Notes: a model not told the origin generated them from the letters alone. Positions 26,726 to 35,333 are shown, counted from the first letter of the stretch. The stretch: DNA of 64,000 nucleotides from Brachymonas denitrificans (GCF_907163135.1 NZ_CAJQUA010000001.1:1689001-1753000); one strand, 5' to 3'. A program made the numbers and translations.

Positions 26726-28420
26726 ATGACTCCTCTCCCTTCCGAAGCTGATCACGCCCTTGCCCTCGACGCCGAATGGCTTGCCGCTCTCGGCATCGGC
26801 AGCCTGCTGCCCCGCTCGCTCAGCCAGTGGGAGCCGCTGGTGCTCGAAGGCCTGGCCCGCTTCCTCAACGCCCTGCCCGCTGCCCGTATCGAGGCTCTGG
26901 TGCAGGCCCAGTTCCAGCTCGGCCTGGACGCTCCGCTGCCCGCACGCATCACCACCCTGCTGCTGCAATGCCCCACGCTGCACAAGCTGGGGCAGGTACT
27001 GGCACGGCAGAAGCACCTGCCGCAGGAGCTGCGCGACCAGTTGCGCCAGCTCGAGTCCACACCGGCGCGCACCGATGCCTCGGTAGTGGCCGCGCTGGTG
27101 CATGATCTCCGCACCCTGGTAGCCGGCTCTGCAACACCCGCTCCGGGCCTGCAGATCGATGCCGCTCCGCTGGCCGAAGGCAGCGTGGCCCTGGTGCTGC
27201 CCTTCCGCTGGCACGATGCAGACGGCGAGCAGCATGGCGTCTTCAAGGTGCTGCGCCCCGGCGTGGCCCGGCAGCTGGACGAAGAACTCTCCACCCTGCC
27301 CGCCATCGCGCAATTCCTGCAACAGCGCGGCGCAGAGCTGCAACTGCCTGCCCTCGATTACGCCGGCACGCTCGACAGCGTGGCCCGCCTGCTGCGCGAA
27401 GAAATCCAGCTCGAGCGCGAGCAAACCCACCTGCAGGCCGCGCATGCCTTCTACTCCCGCACGCCCGCCATCCATATTCCGCGCGTGCTGCCCTGGAGCA
27501 CTTCCTGGGTCACGGCCATGGAGTGCATCCATGGCCAGCCGCTGGCCGAAGCGGACCTGCCTCCGCCCGAGCGCCAGCGCCTGGCCCGTATCGCCATCGA
27601 TGCCCTGCTGGCACAGCCCTTCTGGTCTCCGGCAGACCCGAGCCTGTTCCATGGCGACCTGCATGGCGGCAACCTGATGCTCACCGAGCAGGGCCGGCTG
27701 GCCGTGCTGGACTGGGCCCTGATCGCCCCCATGCCCAAGTCCGCGCGCGAAGCCGTGGTGGCCGCCATGATCGGCGGCATCACGCTGGATGCTGCACAGG
27801 TACGCAGCGCCGTGGCACGCCTCGGCAACATCCCGCCGGACGACCCTGCCCTGATAGCGCATGTGGAGCAGGCCCTGAACCGTCTGGTGCGCCCCGCCAC
27901 CGCCCAGGCTGCCTTCCCTTCACCTGCTGCACACCCTGTTGCGCCGCACCTGCGCTTCCCGCACGCGACTCTGCCGCATCTTGCGCTGTCGCCCTTCCCC
28001 GTTCCGCAACTGGCCGGTTTCGACTGGCTGCTCGGCCTGCTCGATCAGCTCGCACTCGACGGCCATATCCAGGTCGATCCCAGCCTGTCGCTGTTCCGCA
28101 AGACCTGGCTCTCGCTCGCCGGCGTGCTGGCGGACCTGGGCGGCGAAGTCTCGCCCGATCTGCCGCTGATCCAGCGCGGCCTGGCGCAACTGCTGGCCGA
28201 ATGGCCGCGCCGCACGCTGGCCGGCCCGCGGGACGCCAGCGCGCTGGGCACCCATGTCTCCAATGCCCAGCTGGCCGGTGCGCTGATGTCCGCCAGCCTC
28301 AGCGGCTGGCAGTGGGCCTGGCGCACAGGAGCCCTGTTCTGGTCCGCCGCATCACCGCCATCGGATCAAGCGAGTACACCCACGCCCGCCGCTCCCCCTG
28401 ACATCCGGACTTCCCCCTAA
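26726..28420 (+). CDS. Atypical ABC1/UbiB-like kinase-family protein
   Basis: A 564-residue protein with the order of ABC1/UbiB motifs: 'LHKLGQVLARQKHLPQELRD' (the KxGQ motif, about 90-109), 'PLAEGSVALVLPF' in place of the Ala-rich loop, 'FKVLRPGVARQLDEEL' with the nucleotide lysine, 'EEIQLEREQTHLQ', then 'FHGDLHGGNLML' (catalytic loop) and 'VLDWALIAPMP', where family members have DFG. These kinases or ATPases support ubiquinone synthesis or lipid homeostasis. The last 150 residues are proline- and leucine-rich and not conserved. I chose ATG 26726; the frame extends to 26582 but without homology. Divergence suggests a specialised paralogue, not the main UbiB. Confidence 0.65.
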   Translation: MTPLPSEADHALALDAEWLAALGIGSLLPRSLSQWEPLVLEGLARFLNALPAARIEALVQAQFQLGLDAPLPARITTLLLQCPTLHKLGQVLARQKHLPQELRDQLRQLESTPARTDASVVAALVHDLRTLVAGSATPAPGLQIDAAPLAEGSVALVLPFRWHDADGEQHGVFKVLRPGVARQLDEELSTLPAIAQFLQQRGAELQLPALDYAGTLDSVARLLREEIQLEREQTHLQAAHAFYSRTPAIHIPRVLPWSTSWVTAMECIHGQPLAEADLPPPERQRLARIAIDALLAQPFWSPADPSLFHGDLHGGNLMLTEQGRLAVLDWALIAPMPKSAREAVVAAMIGGITLDAAQVRSAVARLGNIPPDDPALIAHVEQALNRLVRPATAQAAFPSPAAHPVAPHLRFPHATLPHLALSPFPVPQLAGFDWLLGLLDQLALDGHIQVDPSLSLFRKTWLSLAGVLADLGGEVSPDLPLIQRGLAQLLAEWPRRTLAGPRDASALGTHVSNAQLAGALMSASLSGWQWAWRTGALFWSAASPPSDQASTPTPAAPPDIRTSP

Positions 28421-28523
28421 AGCCTTCCCATTCCCCTTCGCACCCCTGCCAGCCAAAAACCATGCTCTTTCGTGCGAATTGCCCTCTTTCGCAAAATCAG
28501 GATTTATTGATGAAAGCACTCCG

Positions 28524-29939
28524 ATGACAGCAACCCGTCTGGAACATGATCTGCTCGGCGACCGCGAGGTCCCCGCTTCCGCCTACTACGGCGTCCACAC
28601 CCTGCGCGCGCAGGAAAACTTCCAGATTTCAGGGGTCACGGTAGCCACCATGCCCGAACTGATCGTGGCGCTGGCTGCCGTCAAGGCCGCCGCTGCCAAG
28701 GCCAACAACGAACTCGGCCTGCTGCCCAAGAACCAGTGCGACGCCATCGTTGCCGCCTGCGCCGAAATCCGCAGCGGCGCGCTGCATGACCAGTTCGTGG
28801 TCGACGTGATCCAGGGCGGCGCCGGCACCTCCACCAACATGAACGCCAACGAGGTCGTCTGCAACCGCGCGCTCGAACTGATGGGCCACCAGCGCGGCGA
28901 ATACCAGTACCTGCACCCCAACGAGCAGGTCAACATGGCGCAAAGCACCAACGACGTCTACCCCACCGCCATCCGCATTGCCACCTGCTTCGCCATCAAG
29001 AGCCTGCTGGCAGCCATGGCGCACCTGCGCGACACCTTCGCCGCAAAAGCGGAAGAATTCTCCGGCCTGCTCAAGATCGGCCGCACCCAGCTGCAGGATG
29101 CCGTGCCCATGACGCTGGGCCAGGAATTCTCCACCTACGCCGTCATGCTCGAGGAAGACATGGCGCGCCTGATCCGCGTCGAAGTGCTGGTTCGCGAAAT
29201 CAACCTGGGCGCGACCGCCATCGGCACCGGCATCACGGCCCACCCCGAATACGCCGCCAAGGCCCTGCACCACCTGCGCGAGATCACCGGCCTGGACCTG
29301 TCCACCGCCCCCAACCTGATCGAGGCCACGCAGGACTGCGGCGACTTCGTGCAGCTCTCCGGCGTGCTCAAGCGCATCGCCGTCAAGATCTCCAAGATCT
29401 GCAACGACCTGCGCCTGCTCTCCAGCGGCCCGCGCGCCGGCTTCGGCGAGATCAACCTGCCGCCCATGCAGGCCGGCTCCTCCATCATGCCCGGCAAGGT
29501 CAACCCGGTGATCCCCGAAGTGGTCAACCAGGTCGCCTTCGAAGTGTTCGGCAACGACGTCACCGTCACCTTCGCGGCCGAGGGCGGCCAATTGCAGCTC
29601 AACGCTTTCGAGCCCGTCATCATGAACGCCCTGTCGCGCAGTCTCACGCTGCTCACCACCGGCTGCATGACGCTGGCCGACCGCTGCGTGGCCGGCATCA
29701 CCGCCAACGAGGAACGCCTGCGCGAGAATATCGAGCGCTCCATCGCCCTGGTGACCGCACTCAACCCCATCATCGGCTACAAGCAGGCCACCGACATCGC
29801 CACCGAAGCCTTCACCCACGGCCGCAACGTGCGCGACATCGTGCTGCAGAAGCAGCTGATGTCCGAAGAGGAGCTGAACGAGGCGCTGCGCCACGAGATG
29901 CTCACGCAGCCGCGCGAATACGCGAAGAAGCTGGGCTGA
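28524..29939 (+). CDS. aspA: Aspartate ammonia-lyase
   Basis: A 471-residue protein of the aspartase/fumarase superfamily. It begins 'RLEHDLLGDREVPASAYYGVHTLRA', a typical AspA start (EHDLLGDREVP), and has 'AQSTNDVYPTAIRIA', 'GRTQLQDAVPMTLGQEFSTY' and the superfamily signature 'GSSIMPGKVNPV'. It converts aspartate to fumarate and ammonia, feeding the citric-acid cycle. ATG 28524 matches the family start; an upstream ATG at 28479 would add 15 residues. It is single, with a terminator at 29964-29992. Confidence 0.95.
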   Translation: MTATRLEHDLLGDREVPASAYYGVHTLRAQENFQISGVTVATMPELIVALAAVKAAAAKANNELGLLPKNQCDAIVAACAEIRSGALHDQFVVDVIQGGAGTSTNMNANEVVCNRALELMGHQRGEYQYLHPNEQVNMAQSTNDVYPTAIRIATCFAIKSLLAAMAHLRDTFAAKAEEFSGLLKIGRTQLQDAVPMTLGQEFSTYAVMLEEDMARLIRVEVLVREINLGATAIGTGITAHPEYAAKALHHLREITGLDLSTAPNLIEATQDCGDFVQLSGVLKRIAVKISKICNDLRLLSSGPRAGFGEINLPPMQAGSSIMPGKVNPVIPEVVNQVAFEVFGNDVTVTFAAEGGQLQLNAFEPVIMNALSRSLTLLTTGCMTLADRCVAGITANEERLRENIERSIALVTALNPIIGYKQATDIATEAFTHGRNVRDIVLQKQLMSEEELNEALRHEMLTQPREYAKKLG

Positions 29940-29963
29940 CACACCGACGCAGCGCCCAACAAG

Positions 29964-29998
29964 AAACCCGCGCTCGCAAGAGTCGCGGGTTTCCTGTT
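29964..29998 (+). terminator. Terminator after aspA
   Basis: AAACCCGCG (29964-29972) pairs with CGCGGGTTT (29984-29992) around an 11-base loop, followed by CCTGTTTT. It also faces the end of scoB on the minus strand, where the stem is followed by TTTCTTG. Confidence 0.8.
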
Positions 29999-30013
29999 TT
30001 GGGCAGTTGCCGA

Positions 30014-30655
30014 TTACTGGATCAGCGGCACACCCGTCTTGGACTGCACTTCCTCGAAGGTCACTTCCGGCGCCAGTTCCAGCACCTTCAGACCTTCCGG
30101 CGTCACGTCGAACACGCCCAGGTCGGTGATGATCATGTCCACCACGCCCACGCCGGTCAGCGGCAGCGTGCACTCGGGCAGGATCTTCAGGTCGGTAGTG
30201 CCGTCCTTCTTGCGCGCCACGTGCTCCATCAGCACGATCACACGCTTCACTCCGGCCACCAGGTCCATGGCGCCGCCCATGCCCTTGACCATCTTGCCCG
30301 GAATCATCCAGTTGGCCAGGTCACCCTTGGCCGTCACCTGCATGGCGCCCAGGATGGACAGGTTGATCTTGCCGCCACGAATCATGGCGAAAGACTGGTC
30401 GCTGCCGAAAATGGAAGAGCCCTTCAGCGTCGTCACGGTCTGCTTGCCGGCGTTGATCAGGTCGGCGTCCACCTCGTCTTCGGACGGGAACGGGCCGATG
30501 CCCAGCATGCCGTTCTCGCTCTGCAGCCACACTTCCTTGTCGTGCGGCACGTGGTTGGCCACCAGCGTGGGAATGCCGATACCGAGGTTCACATAGAAGC
30601 CGTCCTGCAGCTCCTGGGCTGCGCGCGCAGCCATTTGGTCTTGGGTCCAAGCCAT
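30014..30655 (-). CDS. scoB: 3-oxoacid (succinyl-CoA:acetoacetate) CoA-transferase, subunit B
   Basis: A 213-residue class I CoA-transferase beta subunit. It has '[29 protein letters not shown]' ([14 protein letters not shown]) and the catalytic glutamate in '[14 protein letters not shown]', then '[22 protein letters not shown]'. With subunit A it moves CoA from succinyl-CoA to acetoacetate, so ketone-body-type acids can be used. Start ATG 30655 lies 21 bp after the scoA stop, with GGAGACATCATC before it. The name sco is preferred to pca or ato because of the '[17 protein letters not shown]' pattern and the size, but a different acyl pair is possible. Confidence 0.9.
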   Translation of the reverse strand: MAWTQDQMAARAAQELQDGFYVNLGIGIPTLVANHVPHDKEVWLQSENGMLGIGPFPSEDEVDADLINAGKQTVTTLKGSSIFGSDQSFAMIRGGKINLSILGAMQVTAKGDLANWMIPGKMVKGMGGAMDLVAGVKRVIVLMEHVARKKDGTTDLKILPECTLPLTGVGVVDMIITDLGVFDVTPEGLKVLELAPEVTFEEVQSKTGVPLIQ

Positions 30656-30676
30656 GATGATGTCTCCTGAATTGCT

Positions 30677-31378
30677 TTACTTGTGATCGCGGATGGTGCG
30701 CTTCTCGATGCGCTTTTCGGGCGTGGGGTTGTGCACGATGCGGTGCACGTAGATGCCGGGCAGGTGCACGTCATCGGGAGCGATTTCGCCGTTGGCCACG
30801 ATGCGCTCGACTTCCACGATGCAGATCTTGCCGGCGGTGGCAGCAGCCGGGTTGAAGTTGCGCGCCGTCAGGTTGAAACGGAGGTTGCCGCTGCGGTCGG
30901 CCACGTCGGCCTTGATCAGCGACACCTCGGGGAACAGGCCATGCTCCATCACATAGGTTTCACCGTTGAACTCGCGCAGTTCCTTGCCTTCGGCCACCAG
31001 CGTGCCCACGCCGGTCTTGGTGAAGAAGGCCGGGATGCCGGCGCCGCCCGCGCGCAGCTTCTCGGCCAGCGTGCCCTGCGGCGTAAATTCCAGTTCCAGT
31101 TCGCCGGCCAGGTACTGGCGCTCGAACTCCTTGTTCTCACCCACGTAGGAGGAGATCATCTTCTTGATCTGGCGCGTTTCCAGCAGCTTGCCCAGGCCAA
31201 AGCCGTCCACGCCGGCGTTGTTGGAGATGACGGTCAGATCCTTCACGCCGCTGGCGCACAGGGCGTCGATCAGCGCTTCGGGGATGCCGCACAGGCCGAA
31301 GCCGCCCACGGCCAGCAGCTGGCCATCCTTCACCACGCCCTTGAGCGCTTCTTCAGCGCTCGGATAAATCTTGTTCAC
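30677..31378 (-). CDS. scoA: 3-oxoacid CoA-transferase, subunit A
   Basis: A 233-residue alpha subunit of a class I CoA-transferase. The glycine-rich 'VGGFGLCGIPEALIDAL' and 'NNAGVDGFGLGKLL', followed by 'MISSYVGENKEFERQYL' and 'GTLAEKLRAGGAGIPAFFT', are diagnostic. The start codon is GTG (31376-31378), with an AGGAG five to nine bases before it. It is the first gene of the scoAB operon. Its upstream region holds a large inverted repeat (31413-31454) shared with the divergent LuxR-type regulator gene, which suggests joint control. Confidence 0.92.
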   Translation of the reverse strand: MNKIYPSAEEALKGVVKDGQLLAVGGFGLCGIPEALIDALCASGVKDLTVISNNAGVDGFGLGKLLETRQIKKMISSYVGENKEFERQYLAGELELEFTPQGTLAEKLRAGGAGIPAFFTKTGVGTLVAEGKELREFNGETYVMEHGLFPEVSLIKADVADRSGNLRFNLTARNFNPAAATAGKICIVEVERIVANGEIAPDDVHLPGIYVHRIVHNPTPEKRIEKRTIRDHK

Positions 31379-31412
31379 GCTTGTCTCCTGATTTGAGTTG
31401 AGGTTTGGAAAG

Positions 31413-31454
31413 CATTACGATACTACGTATTGAACTACGTAGTATTGCGTAATG
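31413..31454. promoter_or_regulatory. Large inverted repeat between scoA and the PAS-LuxR gene
   Basis: The left arm CATTACGATACTACGTA (31413-31429) and right arm TACGTAGTATTGCGTAATG (31436-31454) are inverted copies that differ only by two extra bases (TG) in the right arm; the spacer is TTGAAC. The last three bases of the right arm are the ATG of the regulator gene. LuxR-type regulators bind dyads like this. The place suggests autoregulation plus control of scoAB. Confidence 0.75.
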
Positions 31455-32045
31455 GACACCCCTGATCTGCCCCCGGCCAATGCCGACTACCGCTGGGCTT
31501 TCGAGCTGGCACCCATCGGGCTGATTCTGTCACGCGACCGTGTCATTGTCGATTGCAACCAGCAAGTGTGTACCCTGTTTGACACCGACCGCGAAACCCT
31601 GATCGGCCAGACCTTCGCCATCCTCTATCCGAGCGTGGACGAGTACCACCGCACCGGCGAACGCATCGCCCAGCCGCTGATGAAGCACGGCAGCTACCGC
31701 GACGAGCGCATCATGCGCCGCGTCGGCGGCCGCTGTGCCGGGCAGATGTTCTGGTGCCGTGTATCGGGCCGCGCGCTCGACCGGCTGCACCCGCACGCCG
31801 CCGGCATCTGGAGCTTCGAGGACATCGACAGCCGCCCGCCCCCTGCCGCGGAAGGCAGCACCCTCACCCCGCGTGAGCGCGAAGTGGCCAGCCAGCTGCT
31901 GCACGGCCTCACCTCCAAGGAAATCGGCCGCATCCTCGGCCTGAGTCACCGCACCGTGGAGATCCATCGCGCCAGCCTGATGCGCAAGTACTGCACCGCC
32001 ACCACCGCCGCGCTGGTGCAGAAACTGCTGGCAGGCATGCCGTGA
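31452..32045 (+). CDS. PAS-domain LuxR-family regulator, divergent from scoAB
   Basis: A 197-residue regulator. Residues about 12-120 are a PAS domain ('FELAPIGLILSRDRVIVDCNQQVCTLF' in pieces: APIGLILSRDRVIVDCN, then GQTFAILYPS). Residues about 135-195 are a LuxR/FixJ-type helix-turn-helix with 'LTPREREVASQLLHGLTSKEIG' (TPREREVASQLLHGLTSKEI) and 'LSHRTVEIHRASLMRKY'. The PAS domain probably senses a small molecule, perhaps a short-chain acid. There is no Shine-Dalgarno; instead the inverted repeat 31413-31454 runs into the ATG, so the mRNA may be nearly leaderless. Divergence from scoAB makes it the obvious candidate controller. Confidence 0.85.
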   Translation: MDTPDLPPANADYRWAFELAPIGLILSRDRVIVDCNQQVCTLFDTDRETLIGQTFAILYPSVDEYHRTGERIAQPLMKHGSYRDERIMRRVGGRCAGQMFWCRVSGRALDRLHPHAAGIWSFEDIDSRPPPAAEGSTLTPREREVASQLLHGLTSKEIGRILGLSHRTVEIHRASLMRKYCTATTAALVQKLLAGMP

Positions 32046-32142
32046 ATGCCTGCACTCCGGTTGCTCGTTCTTGACCAAGGCAATTCCGGTCACACCTGCT
32101 GCCACCTGACACCAGGCGCCCCTTGGCATTGCCTGCCCCAAA

Positions 32143-32158
32143 TTGACGTAAACGGCAA
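32143..32158. promoter_or_regulatory. Imperfect palindrome, possible weak LiuR-like site
   Basis: TTGACGT (32143-32149), two bases, then ACGGCAA (32152-32158) is a 16-bp dyad with one mismatched pair. Its ACGT core resembles the perfect palindrome at 33371-33390. It is about 75 bp upstream of the AhpD-like gene. A TATGAT at 32200-32205 could be a -10. Confidence 0.3.
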
Positions 32159-32230
32159 GTCGGGGAAGTCCTCCGCAAGCTCCTCCATCCCTGCGCCCTA
32201 TGATCGGATTCCTCCGAAAGACAAAGACGC

Positions 32231-32833
32231 ATGACCCCCGACCGCTACCCCCACCCTCCACTCGAGAACCTGCCCGAGGACATTCGCACCGCCATCCTCG
32301 CGGTGCAGGAAAAATCCGGTTTCGTCCCCAACGTGTTCCTGGCGCTGGCGCGCCGCCCGGCCGAATGGCGCGCCTTCTTCGCCTACCACGACGCCCTGAT
32401 GGACCCTGCCAGCGTGGGCCGCAGCAGCAACCTGAGCAAGGGCGACCGCGAGATGATCGTCACCGTCACCAGCGCCGCCAACCAGTGCCTGTACTGCGTG
32501 GTGGCGCACGGCGCGCTGCTGCGCATCTTCGAGAAGAAGCCGCTGGTGGCCGACCAGGTCGCCGTCAACTATCGCAAGGCCGACATCACGCCGCGCCAGC
32601 GCGCCATCCTCGACTTTGCGATGAAGGTCTGCACCGCCTCGCATACCGTGGAAGACGCCGACTTCGACGCCCTGCATGCGCACGGCCTGGACGACGACGA
32701 CATCTGGGACATCGCCGGCATCACGGCCTTCTTCGGCATGAGCAACCGTATCGCCAGCTTCGCCGGCATGATGCCCAACCCCGAGTTCTACCTGCTGGGC
32801 CGCACGCCGCGCAAGCCGAAGGCCGACGCCTGA
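32231..32833 (+). CDS. AhpD-like / carboxymuconolactone decarboxylase family protein (peroxidase-related)
   Basis: A 200-residue helical protein of the peroxidase-related AhpD superfamily. The redox motif is 'NQCLYCVVAHGALLRI' (CxxC then His three residues later), preceded by 'LSKGDREMIVTVTSAA' and followed by 'DDIWDIAGITAFFGMSNRIAS'. Such proteins reduce peroxides or act as disulfide carriers; the physiological partner is unknown. ATG 32231 has only a weak AAAGA upstream. It stands alone between the LuxR gene and a convergent thioesterase gene. Confidence 0.85.
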   Translation: MTPDRYPHPPLENLPEDIRTAILAVQEKSGFVPNVFLALARRPAEWRAFFAYHDALMDPASVGRSSNLSKGDREMIVTVTSAANQCLYCVVAHGALLRIFEKKPLVADQVAVNYRKADITPRQRAILDFAMKVCTASHTVEDADFDALHAHGLDDDDIWDIAGITAFFGMSNRIASFAGMMPNPEFYLLGRTPRKPKADA

Positions 32834-32879
32834 GCCGGTGGCAGGCCCGCCGGGCCGTGCCTGGTAGCGCCCTCCCGGA

Positions 32880-33326
32880 TTACGCCGGTTGCTGCTCCGG
32901 CAGTGCCTGGTTCAGGAGCTCCAGCACCCACTGCGGCAGGCGCACCGATTTCTGCGCCGCGTAGTTCACCCACACCATGGTGCAGCCGCCATCGGCCACG
33001 ATCCTGCCGGGCTGGTCGGTGCGCTCCATGGTCATCCATACGTCGCATGAGCTGCGCCCCACGTTGCTGATGTACTGGCGGATCAGCAAATCGCCCGGGT
33101 ACTCGACCTGGCTGAAGAAGTTGCAGAACACGTTGACCACCACCGGCCCCTCGCCGCCCTCCACCATGCTGCGACCGCCTTCGGTCAGCCAGCGCACGCG
33201 CGCCTCCTCGAAATAGCGGAAGTACACGGTGTTGTTGATATGGCCCAGCGCATCCATGTCTCCCCAGCGGATCGGCATGGTGGTGACGTGCACCGGTTTC
33301 TTGTCTTCAGGCAGCAGCAGTTTCAT
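32880..33326 (-). CDS. Acyl-CoA thioesterase, hot-dog fold (4HBT family)
   Basis: A 148-residue protein of the 4-hydroxybenzoyl-CoA thioesterase family: 'PIRWGDMDALGHINNTVYFRYFEEARVRWL' (WGDMDALGHINNTVYFRYFE), with the Asp-x-x-x-x-x-His active-site motif. It hydrolyses short or medium acyl-CoA thioesters. ATG 33326 is chosen because homology starts 15 residues later; longer starts run across the palindrome upstream. Its promoter probably contains the 20-bp palindrome at 33371-33390, with TTGCAG at 33389-33394 and TATTGC at 33366-33371 on the minus strand, 17 bp apart. Confidence 0.88.
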   Translation of the reverse strand: MKLLLPEDKKPVHVTTMPIRWGDMDALGHINNTVYFRYFEEARVRWLTEGGRSMVEGGEGPVVVNVFCNFFSQVEYPGDLLIRQYISNVGRSSCDVWMTMERTDQPGRIVADGGCTMVWVNYAAQKSVRLPQWVLELLNQALPEQQPA

Positions 33327-33627
33327 GGGAACTTCGTGATGAGAAAAGGAAATCGGAAAAGCCCGGCAATAGTTTACGTTAACGTAAACTGCAAAAAGGT
33401 TGCAGGCCAGCGACTGGATTTGTCCATTTTTGCAGCGCAACATCGGTCTTGCAGGCAATTCTCTCTACAATCAGATACAGCCATACTGCCCGTCGGGTTG
33501 TTTGCGCACGCCCGGTTTATTTCCGCAAGCGCCATTGTGCCCCAGGAGAGCCGTGTCGCGCAGGCATTTGCACTGCCCCGGCCTGCATCCGCAGCAGTAC
33601 CCTTTCCTAGTGATCTGGAGACTATCC
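33327..33627. promoter_or_regulatory. Intergenic region between thioesterase and ETF-QO genes
   Basis: A 301-bp divergent gap. It holds the palindrome at 33371-33390 (separate entry) and a TACAAT at 33466-33471 that may be a -10 for the ETF-QO gene, without a clear -35. CTGGAG eight to thirteen bases before ATG 33628 is the probable ribosome site. I see nothing coding in it. Confidence 0.5.
33371..33390. promoter_or_regulatory. Perfect 20-bp palindrome, candidate LiuR-type operator
   Basis: AGTTTACGTT followed directly by its exact complement AACGTAAACT. Palindromes with an ACGT core of this kind are described for the MerR-family regulator LiuR, whose regulon in proteobacteria covers branched-chain amino acid and fatty acid breakdown, including ETF dehydrogenase. 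It lies within a plausible promoter of the thioesterase gene and 237 bp before ETF-QO. The regulator gene is not in the window, so the name is inference. Confidence 0.6.
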
Positions 33628-35319
33628 ATGACCCCTCAACAAATCCTCGAACAGTACGGCCCGCGCGAATCCATGGAATACGACGTGGTGATCGTGGGCG
33701 GCGGCCCTGCCGGCCTGTCCACCGCCATCCGCCTGAAGCAGCTGGCTGCAGAAAAAGGCACCGACGTGTCCGTGGTCGTGCTCGAGAAAGGCTCCGAGCC
33801 CGGCGCGCACATCCTCTCCGGCGCCACCTTCGACCCGCGCGCCCTCAATGAACTGATCCCCGACTGGAAGGAAAAGGGCGCTCCGCTGAACCAGCCCGTG
33901 GTGGCCGACACCTTCCTGCAGCTCACCGAGAAGGGCGCCAGCCGCATGCCCAACTTCATGCTGCCCAAGTGCTTCGACAACCACGGCAACTACATCATCA
34001 GCCTGGCCGACCTCACCCGCTGGCTGGCCCAGCAGGCCGAAGCGCTGGAAGTGGAAATCTTCCCCGGCTTCGCCGCTGCCGAAGTGCTGTTCAACGAAGA
34101 CGGCTCCGTCAAGGGCGTGGCCACCGGCAACATGGGCATCAACAAGGAAGGCGAGCCCACCGAGAACTTCCAGCTCGGCATGGAACTGCATGCCAAGTAC
34201 ACCATCTTCGCCGAAGGCTGCCGCGGCCACCTGGGCAAGCAGATGATCGAGCGCTTCAAGCTCGACGCCGGCAAGGATCCGCAGGCCTACGGCATCGGCA
34301 TCAAGGAACTGTGGGAAGTCGATCCTTCCAAGCACGAACCGGGTCTGGTGCTGCACACCGCCGGCTGGCCGCTGGACGCCGACACCTACGGCGGCTCCTT
34401 CATGTACCACATGGCCGACAACAAGGTCATCGTCGGTTTCGTGGTCGGCCTGGACTACCAGAACCCCTGGCTGAGCCCGTTCGAGGAATTCCAGCGCTTC
34501 AAGACGCACCCCAACATCAAGTGGTACTTCACCGACAAGGACGGCAACGTCAACGCCAAGCGCCTCGAGTACGGCGCGCGCGCCATCACGGCCGGCGGCC
34601 TGCTGTCGCTGCCCAAATTCGTGTTCCCGGGTGCCGCCCTGGTGGGTGACGACGCCGGCTTCCTCAACGCCAGCCGCATCAAGGGCAGCCACGCCGCCAT
34701 CAAGACCGGCGCCATGGCCGCCGAGGCTGCCTACGAGGCCATCACCTCCGGCCGCCAGCACGACGAACTGAGCGCCTACACCGCCGCCTTCGAGAACAGC
34801 TGGCTGTACGACGAACTGAACAAGTCGCGCAACTTCAAGTACTGGTTCCACAAGGGCCGTGACGTCGCCACCATCATGACCGGTATCGAGCAAAAGCTGT
34901 TCGGCGGCAACATGCCCTGGACCGTGCACCGCACGCACCCCGACCACGCCGCGCTCAAGCCGGCGGCCGAGTGCCCGAAGATCGACTATCCGAAACCGGA
35001 CGGCAAGCTCACCTTCGACCGCCTGAGCAGCGTGTTCATTGCCAACGTCAGCCATGAGGAAAACCAGCCGGCCCACCTCACGCTGAAAGACCCGAGCGTG
35101 CCCGTCAACGTCAACCTGGCCAAGTATGCCGGCCCCGAGGCCCGCTACTGCCCGGCCGGCGTGTACGAGTTCGTCGAGGCCGAAGGCGGTGGCCAGCGCC
35201 TGCAGATCAATGCCGCCAACTGCGTGCACTGCAAGACCTGCGACATCAAGGACCCGACCCAGAACATCGTCTGGGTAACGCCGGAAGGCGGCGGCGGCCC
35301 GAACTACGGCAGCATGTAA
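33628..35319 (+). CDS. Electron-transfer flavoprotein:ubiquinone oxidoreductase
   Basis: A 563-residue ETF-QO. The FAD-binding Rossmann start is 'YDVVIVGGGPAGLSTAIRLK' (residues 18-37). 'LSLPKFVFPGAALVGDDAGFLN' is the family's FAD motif, and the C-terminal [4Fe-4S] domain has 'YCPAGVYEF' and 'NCVHCKTCDIKDPTQNI'. It is a membrane-attached enzyme that passes electrons from ETF (loaded by acyl-CoA dehydrogenases such as GcdH) to ubiquinone. ATG 33628 is selected because the conserved N-terminus begins right after it; the open frame extends far upstream without homology. A terminator follows at 35334-35360. Confidence 0.96.
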   Translation: MTPQQILEQYGPRESMEYDVVIVGGGPAGLSTAIRLKQLAAEKGTDVSVVVLEKGSEPGAHILSGATFDPRALNELIPDWKEKGAPLNQPVVADTFLQLTEKGASRMPNFMLPKCFDNHGNYIISLADLTRWLAQQAEALEVEIFPGFAAAEVLFNEDGSVKGVATGNMGINKEGEPTENFQLGMELHAKYTIFAEGCRGHLGKQMIERFKLDAGKDPQAYGIGIKELWEVDPSKHEPGLVLHTAGWPLDADTYGGSFMYHMADNKVIVGFVVGLDYQNPWLSPFEEFQRFKTHPNIKWYFTDKDGNVNAKRLEYGARAITAGGLLSLPKFVFPGAALVGDDAGFLNASRIKGSHAAIKTGAMAAEAAYEAITSGRQHDELSAYTAAFENSWLYDELNKSRNFKYWFHKGRDVATIMTGIEQKLFGGNMPWTVHRTHPDHAALKPAAECPKIDYPKPDGKLTFDRLSSVFIANVSHEENQPAHLTLKDPSVPVNVNLAKYAGPEARYCPAGVYEFVEAEGGGQRLQINAANCVHCKTCDIKDPTQNIVWVTPEGGGGPNYGSM

Positions 35320-35333
35320 GCGCCCCTGCGCAG

